Source: Nocardia vinacea
GTDB taxonomy: Bacteria; Actinomycetota; Actinomycetes; Mycobacteriales; Mycobacteriaceae
Reading direction: 5' to 3'
Length of the DNA: 64,000 nt
Assembly: GCF_035920345.1 (NCBI RefSeq)
Contig: NZ_CP109149.1
Location: 1,674,001-1,738,000, forward strand
In this document: one piece after another, positions 58,905-64,000 of the stretch
Numbering within the stretch: the first letter of the stretch is position 1
How the letters are laid out: every line of letters starts with the position of its first letter
Notes under the pieces: generated by a model
Database searches by the model: none
Seen by the model: the letters and a program-made list of their open reading frames with translations, nothing else
Told to the model about the DNA's origin: nothing
Translations under genes and position numbers: made by a program

Positions 58905-59281
58905 TCAGAGGAATACAGGTAGCAGTTCGGCCCGCTGGGGAGCGATACTCGTGCCCGACGAGCGGCCTCGAAGGCGGCGGCCGACCCAGGGGAGCATGTG
59001 ATTTGTCATCCAATGCAATTCTGCGGTGAGTGCCTGGGCGAAGGCGCGCTCGAGTGGTGGCAGTGGGTCGCGCCAGCTGTCGTCGGACCCGGAAACGGCG
59101 ACGACGCGGGCGACCAGCGTGTGGCCGAGGGGCTGAGGTGAAGTCGGTCCTCGGCCCATACGCGCGGATGTGTGGTGGCGGCGATGCGTTCGAAGCCGAT
59201 CAGGGTAACGCCGTATCCAGTGGACAGTCGGCGCATTTCAGCATCGAGTGCACGAACGGGCAGGCCGGAATCGGAGCCGTG
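58905..59281 (-). pseudogene. GDSL/SGNH hydrolase, frameshifted C-terminal remnant
   Basis: Two frames together rebuild the C-terminal part of an actinobacterial SGNH hydrolase: LDAEMRRLSTGYGVTLIGF, TTHPRVWAEDRLHLSP (the block with the catalytic Asp-x-x-His), then after a frameshift near 59105 LGHTLVARVVAVSG and HMLPWVGRRLRGRSSG followed by a final ELLPV. The GDS nucleophile block and the N-terminal half are absent. The remnant abuts the stop of the serine protease gene. Confidence 0.6.
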
Positions 59282-59284
59282 ATC

Positions 59285-59992
59285 TCAGAGCGGCCGGAAC
59301 CCGGCACCGACCCCACCCGACCGATCCACCTCACGCAGGATTAGGCCGATGTCGATCGCCACGGCCGGATCGTGCACCGGCGCCGCGCCGCAGGCGATGT
59401 CGAAGACGATCACGCCGAGCACCATGATCCCGATGTGCCCGATATTCATCCCGACCAGTCGGTCGCCGAGGGTGACCGGCCCGCCCGAATCGCCCGGCCT
59501 GGAGCAGAGCTGGCTCCGGAACCACCAATCGTGCGTATCCCACACCACACCACAGTCGAAGCCGGAGGTCCGGCCGTTCTTGCAGACGATATCGCCTGGT
59601 CGCGGCGGTGCACCGATGCCACCGATGAAGGTCTGCGCCACCTGGCGAACCGGCGTGACCTTGGTGCGGTCGAATTCGATAACGGCGAAGTCGTTGCTGC
59701 TGTGGTCGACCGCGGCGACGGTGCCGATGACGCCCGCCTGCTGTGTCTCGGCCTGGACGGAGTTACCGATCTCGGCGCAGTGTCCGGCGGTGAGCCCGAC
59801 CATCCGGTCGGCGCTGTCGTAGCCGACCGTGGTGAGCGTGCATACCGCTCGGCCCTCGATCAGGATGCCCGATCCGCCGCCCAGTGTCGCCGTCTGTGCG
59901 GCCGTCACGTCACCGGGGAGCCCCGAGGGGGCGATGACCGCGATGACCGCGGCCACGAGCACGCGTATCCCGATCCTGCCCATGGCAACCAT
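59285..59992 (-). CDS. Secreted trypsin-like serine protease (S1 family)
   Basis: A 235-aa chymotrypsin-fold protease starting at ATG 59992 (ATG 59983 is possible). Residues 1-34 form a secretion signal with hydrophobic core VLVAAVIAVIA. The catalytic triad is visible as His71 in LTAGHC, Asp101 in SSNDFAVIEF and Ser169 in PGDSGGPV; Cys51/Cys72 and Cys137/Cys147 are likely disulfide pairs. The protein ends with a conserved about 40-residue hydrophobic segment. It is an extracellular enzyme of unknown target; the longer frame to 60397 overlaps the response regulator and is not used. Confidence 0.85.
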   Translation of the reverse strand: MVAMGRIGIRVLVAAVIAVIAPSGLPGDVTAAQTATLGGGSGILIEGRAVCTLTTVGYDSADRMVGLTAGHCAEIGNSVQAETQQAGVIGTVAAVDHSSNDFAVIEFDRTKVTPVRQVAQTFIGGIGAPPRPGDIVCKNGRTSGFDCGVVWDTHDWWFRSQLCSRPGDSGGPVTLGDRLVGMNIGHIGIMVLGVIVFDIACGAAPVHDPAVAIDIGLILREVDRSGGVGAGFRPL

Positions 59993-60164
59993 GTAGCTAA
60001 CTGTCCGCCGTGGTCGCAGCTTCTCGTGTTCGCTTTCGTTGCAGGTGGGAAACAGTTTGATGTCGCCGGCTCCGCCGTCCTGCTCGAGCGCGACCTGCGG
60101 TGCACACGGAATCTCCACAATTGACGCGGGTTCTCTCCACAGCGGGTGGCTAGGGTTTCGGTTC

Positions 60165-60866
60165 ATGGAACAGCACGCGGCGGGCAATGGGCAGGCGGCG
60201 CGACGGATTCTGGTGGTCGACGACGAGGTGACCATCGCGGAATCGGTGGCGGTACGCCTGCGAGCCGAGGGATTCACCGTCGATCTGGCGCATGACGGTC
60301 CGGGAGCGGTCGCGACGGTCGAGGCAGTGGTGCCCGATCTGGTCGTGCTGGATGTGATGCTGCCCGGCTTCGACGGTCTCGAGGTATGTCGCCGCATTCA
60401 GTCCGCGCGCCCGATTCCGGTTCTCATGCTCACCGCGCGTACCGATGAAACCGATCAGCTCATCGGCCTCGGTGTCGGGGCGGACGACTACTTGACCAAG
60501 CCGTTCTCGCTTCGTGTCCTCACCGCTCGCGTGCACGCCCTGCTGCGCCGGGTGGATCGCGTCGCCGAGCGTGACGGCGCCACGATCATCGTCGGTGACC
60601 TACGCATCGATGTGGACCAGCGTCGCGTGTGGCGCGCCGATATCGAAGCGCAACTCACCCCGCTCGAATTCGACCTGCTAGCTCGGCTGGCACGACGTCC
60701 CCGCGTAGTGCTGGCCCGGGAACGATTGCTCGAAGAGGTGTGGGACTGGGCCGACGCCGCGGGCACCCGGGCGGTCGACAGCCATATCAAGGCATTGCGC
60801 CGCAAGCTCGGCGCGGACGTGATTCGCACGGTGCACGGCGTCGGCTATGCGTTGGATGCGCGATGA
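60165..60866 (+). CDS. OmpR/PhoB-family response regulator
   Basis: A 233-aa response regulator: receiver domain 13-125 with the acidic pocket DD (19-20), phospho-acceptor Asp63 in VLDVMLPG and Lys112 in TKPF; winged-helix DNA-binding domain 140-230 with LTPLEFDLLARLARRPRVV and the recognition stretch TRAVDSHIKALRRKL. ATG 60165 is used because the frame from 60039 overlaps the protease region. It is coupled to the histidine kinase by a 4-bp overlap. Confidence 0.93.
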   Translation: MEQHAAGNGQAARRILVVDDEVTIAESVAVRLRAEGFTVDLAHDGPGAVATVEAVVPDLVVLDVMLPGFDGLEVCRRIQSARPIPVLMLTARTDETDQLIGLGVGADDYLTKPFSLRVLTARVHALLRRVDRVAERDGATIIVGDLRIDVDQRRVWRADIEAQLTPLEFDLLARLARRPRVVLARERLLEEVWDWADAAGTRAVDSHIKALRRKLGADVIRTVHGVGYALDAR

Positions 60867-61951
60867 GCGATCACGCCACCGACGATGTCGTGCACGCGGG
60901 GAGGCGGTGGCGCGCAACTGCTTCGCGGAAACTGCGCGGCATATCGGACGCGGTAGCGGAAGTGGTACCGCGACCGTTGGATCCGGTGAAATCGATCAAG
61001 CTGAAGTTCGCGATTCTGATGCTCGGGTCGGCCGGGGTGGCGTTCGGGTTCTTCCGATTGCGGATCGGCTGGCTGCCGCCGAAGACGACGATCGCGGCGA
61101 CGGTGATCGCACTGATCACCTCGCAGATCCTCGCGCACGGCACCACTCGACCGCTGCGCGAGATGACCGCGGCGGCCAAGCGGATGGCGCAGGGCGACTA
61201 CACCCGCCGGGTACGGGCCAGCTCCCGCGACGAGGTCGGGCAGCTGGCGGTGGCGTTCAATCAGATGGCCGCCGACCTGGCCGCCGCCGACCAACAGCGC
61301 CGCGACCTGATCGCCAATGTCTCCCACGAACTGCGCACCCCGATCACCGCGCTGAATGCGGTGCTGGAGAACATGGTCGACGGTGTCTCCGAACCCGACG
61401 ACAAAACCCTGCGCACCGCACTCGCGCAAACCGAACGGCTCGGCCGACTCGTCTCCGAACTGCTCGACCTGTCCACCATCGAATCCGGCGCCCGCGCCCT
61501 CGACCGCGAAGAACTCAGCGTCACACCGCTGTTGGCCTCGGTCATCGCCGAGGCCGACGTGGCCGCGGCAGCGCTCGGGCGCGGCGTGCGCTTCCGCACC
61601 GATGTGCAACCAAGCAGCGCAAGCGTTTTCGCAGACCGTGCACGTTTGCATCAGGTGCTGCTCAACCTGCTCGACAACGCCGCCCGCCACGGACCCGCCG
61701 GCGGGGAAGTCCGCATCGAGGCCCGCGTCGACCGCGGCGCTCTCGTCATCGACGTCCAAGACCAGGGCCCCGGCATCCCGATCGCCGAGCGCGCCACCAT
61801 CTTCGACCGCTTCACCCGCGGCGAGCGCACCGATGGCGGCGGTACCGGCCTGGGCTTAGCCATCTCCCGCTGGATAGTCGATCTACACGGCGGCACCATA
61901 GCCGTCGCCGATCCGGGCTCCCGGATCCGTGTGGTACTTCCGGCCCCTTAA
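60863..61951 (+). CDS. Sensor histidine kinase
   Basis: A 362-aa membrane kinase. A basic N-terminus leads to two closely spaced membrane helices near 48-66 and 76-92 with almost no extracellular loop, a HAMP linker (about 93-145), then the HisKA box VSHELRTP with phosphorylated His155, N box LLNLLDNAARHGP, and G boxes DQGPGIP and GGGTGLGLAISR. The short sensor loop suggests it senses membrane state rather than a large ligand. It pairs with the regulator upstream. Confidence 0.92.
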   Translation: MSDHATDDVVHAGRRWRATASRKLRGISDAVAEVVPRPLDPVKSIKLKFAILMLGSAGVAFGFFRLRIGWLPPKTTIAATVIALITSQILAHGTTRPLREMTAAAKRMAQGDYTRRVRASSRDEVGQLAVAFNQMAADLAAADQQRRDLIANVSHELRTPITALNAVLENMVDGVSEPDDKTLRTALAQTERLGRLVSELLDLSTIESGARALDREELSVTPLLASVIAEADVAAAALGRGVRFRTDVQPSSASVFADRARLHQVLLNLLDNAARHGPAGGEVRIEARVDRGALVIDVQDQGPGIPIAERATIFDRFTRGERTDGGGTGLGLAISRWIVDLHGGTIAVADPGSRIRVVLPAP

Positions 61952-61971
61952 CGCATCCCAATGTTCCGCAG

Positions 61972-61993
61972 CCCGGACCTCGCAGGTTCCGGG
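61972..61993 (+). terminator. Hairpin between the kinase and the next gene
   Basis: CCCGGACCT pairs with AGGTTCCGGG (one bulged base) over a CGC loop, 20 bp after the kinase stop and 31 bp before the next ATG. It is strong but has no U tract; it may terminate the two-component transcript or shape the next leader. Confidence 0.4.
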
Positions 61994-62024
61994 ACGATCT
62001 CGCACACCCGTAGGAGGGATACCT

Positions 62025-64000
62025 ATGCCAGACCAATCCGATCCATCGCAACCCGAATCACCCACCCAACCCGCAGCGATATCGGAGCCGAAGGCACGAG
62101 CCGAAGCGGCAGCCGACGCACCGAACGCCGCCGACTCTTCGGCCGAAACGAGGACACCGTCCGAGTCCGAGACCCTGTCCACGTCCGAATACGTGGGTGA
62201 TGCGCCCACCTCAGCCGAGTCCAGGGGTGATTCGGTTCCGGGGGCTGTCGAGGCGTCGGCTGCGTCGTCCGCTGAACAGGCGTCGGACACATCGGATTCG
62301 ACGAGCGAGGGTGTGGTGCAGCCGGAATCGGGCGAACCCACTGGCACGTCGACGGCGGATCGGGGAGTGCCGTCGAGTGGTACGGCGGACACGTCATCAG
62401 GAATGGCGTCGAATGCCCCGGCGAGCTCGCCGAGCGTGTGGTCGAGCCCGCCGAGTATGTGGTCGAATCCGTCGAGCGTGCCGATGAGCCCGGCATCGAG
62501 TGCACCGCCGCCCATGATGCCGCCGGTTCCGCCGCCGAGCTCCGCATTGCCCGCGCCGCGACCCTGGCCTGTACAAGTACCGAGATGGCGGCGCATCGCC
62601 TGCCCATCAGGCGTATTGCCCGCAGCGGGCATCGCAGGCCTCGCGGGCGCGGTGTTCATCCCATTGGACCGCCCCGGAATCGGCTGGGTACTCGCTGGTT
62701 CGGTGGCGGCGGCCGCGGTTTTCACGGTGGACCGTCGCGCACGACACATGGCAGAAGCAACCCACGGTGCCGTGCCGGCAATGCGTTCGGCCGCCTCCAC
62801 AGCGACGGAGCCCGGCCCAGGCCGCTCGACTCCTGAAGTACCTGGTGGTCGGACGTCGGTCAAAGGTGCCGGCGCGCAGTTCGATCGGTCTGATATGAGT
62901 AGCGGCGGTTCGGTGCGCGACGATGCAACGCCCACGTCGAACACAGGTGAGCGTGAGCCGGGGCAGGCGGTTCCCGTGGCTGACGGTGCTCGGACGCTCC
63001 TGAAAGGTGCTGGCGTGGAGCCGGATCGGGCTGATTCGGACAGTCGCGACAGGGCGGGCGAGAAGATGTCGTCGAGACCGGATTCGTGCGAATCGGTTCA
63101 TTCGCCAGCATCGGGGGCGGCGGAGCATGCTGAGGGAAGCTCGGATCCGGTCGGTACCGGCGGTCGGACGAGGCTGGAAGACCGTAGTGCGGAAGCTGAT
63201 CCGGCCGGATCGGGATTCGGTGTTCGCGCTGTGAATTGGGGGCGGGTGTGGTGGACGACCCTGGCGTTGGCGCTGCTGGCGGTTGGGGCGGTGCGGGCTG
63301 CGGGGTGGCTGTTCGCACTGTGTGTTGTGGGGGCTGGGGTGGCCGGGTCGTTGGCTGTTGTCGGGCGGCGGTCGGTGTATGGCGCGTGGTACGACGTGAT
63401 CGCGGTGCCGATCGAGTCGATTGCGGGTATTCCGTGGGTGTATTCGGCGTTCGGGCAGATCGGTGACGGTCCGGCGCGCCGGTCGTGGCGAGCCGGGATG
63501 TCGGTTGCGGTGACGCTGGCATTGTTGGCGGTTTTCGTGCCGTTGCTGGGTGGCGCCGATGCGACATTCGCGAAATTGCTCGACGCGGTGACACCGGAGA
63601 TCGACGTGCCATCGGTTGTGCAGTGGATCGTGCTGTTCGCGGTACTCGGTCTGGGCAGCGTCGGCGCCATGTATCTGCTTGCGGGTCCGCGAGCCGCGGC
63701 GACGGGTGCACCGACCGGCCGAGGCCTGCGACGGTTGGAGTGGGCACTGCCGGTGGGTGCGCTGACCATCCTGTTCGCGGTCTTCGTCGCCGCCCAGTTC
63801 GTCGCGCTGTTCGGCGGTGACGACTATGTGCAGCGCACAGCGAATCTCACCTACGCCGAATACGCGCGCAGCGGATTCTGGCAGCTTTCGATCGTCACCA
63901 TCCTCACCCTCGCCGTAATCGCCGTCGTATTGCGTTGGGCTGCAAGGGAATCTGCTGCCGACCGAGCCTGGCTGCGGATACTGCTGTGCGCGATCGGCGT
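62025..64000 (+). CDS. DUF4153-like membrane protein with a long disordered N-terminus (runs off the edge)
   Basis: An uninterrupted frame from ATG 62025 (AGGAGGGA at 62012-62019) to the window end, over 650 codons with no stop. The first about 180 residues are Ser/Pro/Ala/Glu-rich and look disordered, followed by GLAGAVFIPLDRPGIGWVLA as a membrane segment, another low-complexity stretch with a loose internal repeat (KGAGAQFDRSD / KGAGVEPDRAD), and from about 405 multiple hydrophobic helices ending in a NLTYAEYARSGFWQL block, a feature I associate with DUF4153/DUF4173 proteins. The C-terminus lies outside the window. The function of this family is unknown. Confidence 0.75.
   Translation, partial: MPDQSDPSQPESPTQPAAISEPKARAEAAADAPNAADSSAETRTPSESETLSTSEYVGDAPTSAESRGDSVPGAVEASAASSAEQASDTSDSTSEGVVQPESGEPTGTSTADRGVPSSGTADTSSGMASNAPASSPSVWSSPPSMWSNPSSVPMSPASSAPPPMMPPVPPPSSALPAPRPWPVQVPRWRRIACPSGVLPAAGIAGLAGAVFIPLDRPGIGWVLAGSVAAAAVFTVDRRARHMAEATHGAVPAMRSAASTATEPGPGRSTPEVPGGRTSVKGAGAQFDRSDMSSGGSVRDDATPTSNTGEREPGQAVPVADGARTLLKGAGVEPDRADSDSRDRAGEKMSSRPDSCESVHSPASGAAEHAEGSSDPVGTGGRTRLEDRSAEADPAGSGFGVRAVNWGRVWWTTLALALLAVGAVRAAGWLFALCVVGAGVAGSLAVVGRRSVYGAWYDVIAVPIESIAGIPWVYSAFGQIGDGPARRSWRAGMSVAVTLALLAVFVPLLGGADATFAKLLDAVTPEIDVPSVVQWIVLFAVLGLGSVGAMYLLAGPRAAATGAPTGRGLRRLEWALPVGALTILFAVFVAAQFVALFGGDDYVQRTANLTYAEYARSGFWQLSIVTILTLAVIAVVLRWAARESAADRAWLRILLCAIG

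Overview
This window is GC-rich DNA from an actinomycete of the Nocardia/Mycobacterium/Rhodococcus group. The grounds are frequent GTG starts, many 4-bp start/stop overlaps, an expanded set of acyl-CoA enzymes, two SDRs of the mycofactocin-coupled type and a typical actinobacterial zone of small genes of unknown function. Nocardia is the best guess, but no 16S or other marker is present. No rRNA, tRNA or CRISPR was found.

About 57 kb (1-57 kb) is mostly one large catabolic region. It holds a P450, a Rieske oxygenase, four amidohydrolase-2 family hydrolases, five full-length and one truncated acyl-CoA ligase, four acyl-CoA dehydrogenases, five crotonases, a MaoC hydratase, four thiolase-fold proteins (two with DUF35 partners, one of these fused), a CoA-transferase, a carboxyltransferase, several SDRs, an aldehyde dehydrogenase and a rubredoxin. 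Together they describe oxidation of a hydrophobic, probably cyclic or branched substrate, CoA activation, several beta-oxidation or thiolytic rounds, and hydrolytic or decarboxylating steps. The substrate cannot be read from sequence; terpenoid, steroid-like and alkyl-aromatic compounds all fit.

Layout: 0.1-10.3 kb, SDR / P450-carboxyltransferase / amidohydrolase-ligase-amidohydrolase-dehydrogenase pair; 10.3-17.9 kb, Rieske-cysteine-hydrolase-like pair, thiolase+DUF35, PPOX, amidohydrolase, Rieske remnant, DUF35-thiolase fusion; 18-20.5 kb, desaturase and hydrolase; 20.7-25.2 kb, amidohydrolase-ligase-small protein operon and CoA-transferase; 25.4-31.7 kb, an 80-bp tandem repeat, then aldehyde dehydrogenase-SDR-rubredoxin, thiolase, crotonase, SDR; 31.7-37.2 kb, a six-gene leftward operon facing a 3-hydroxyisobutyrate-dehydrogenase-like gene; 37.2-40.4 kb, gene fragments, small orphan genes and an Rpn-type nuclease; 40.4-43.8 kb, dehydrogenase / DoxX / ligase; 43.8-47.3 kb, a Tn3 transposase remnant, a PadR-quinone reductase unit and an integrase fragment; 47.3-56.9 kb, a leftward operon with three ligases and two unusual crotonases, a rightward pair, a broken TetR gene and another crotonase; 57-64 kb, housekeeping-type genes (VOC protein, membrane protein, hydrolases, secreted trypsin-like protease, two-component system, DUF4153-like membrane protein running off the end).

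The strongest new signal is an AT-rich inverted repeat, roughly ATACTGTA-N5-TACAGTAT, found at about fifteen places, almost all in front of catabolic operons and absent from the flanking non-catabolic genes. It looks like the operator of one dedicated regulator. The only TetR gene in the region carries a copy just upstream of itself, but it is frameshifted and internally deleted, so the regulon may be controlled from elsewhere or be derepressed.
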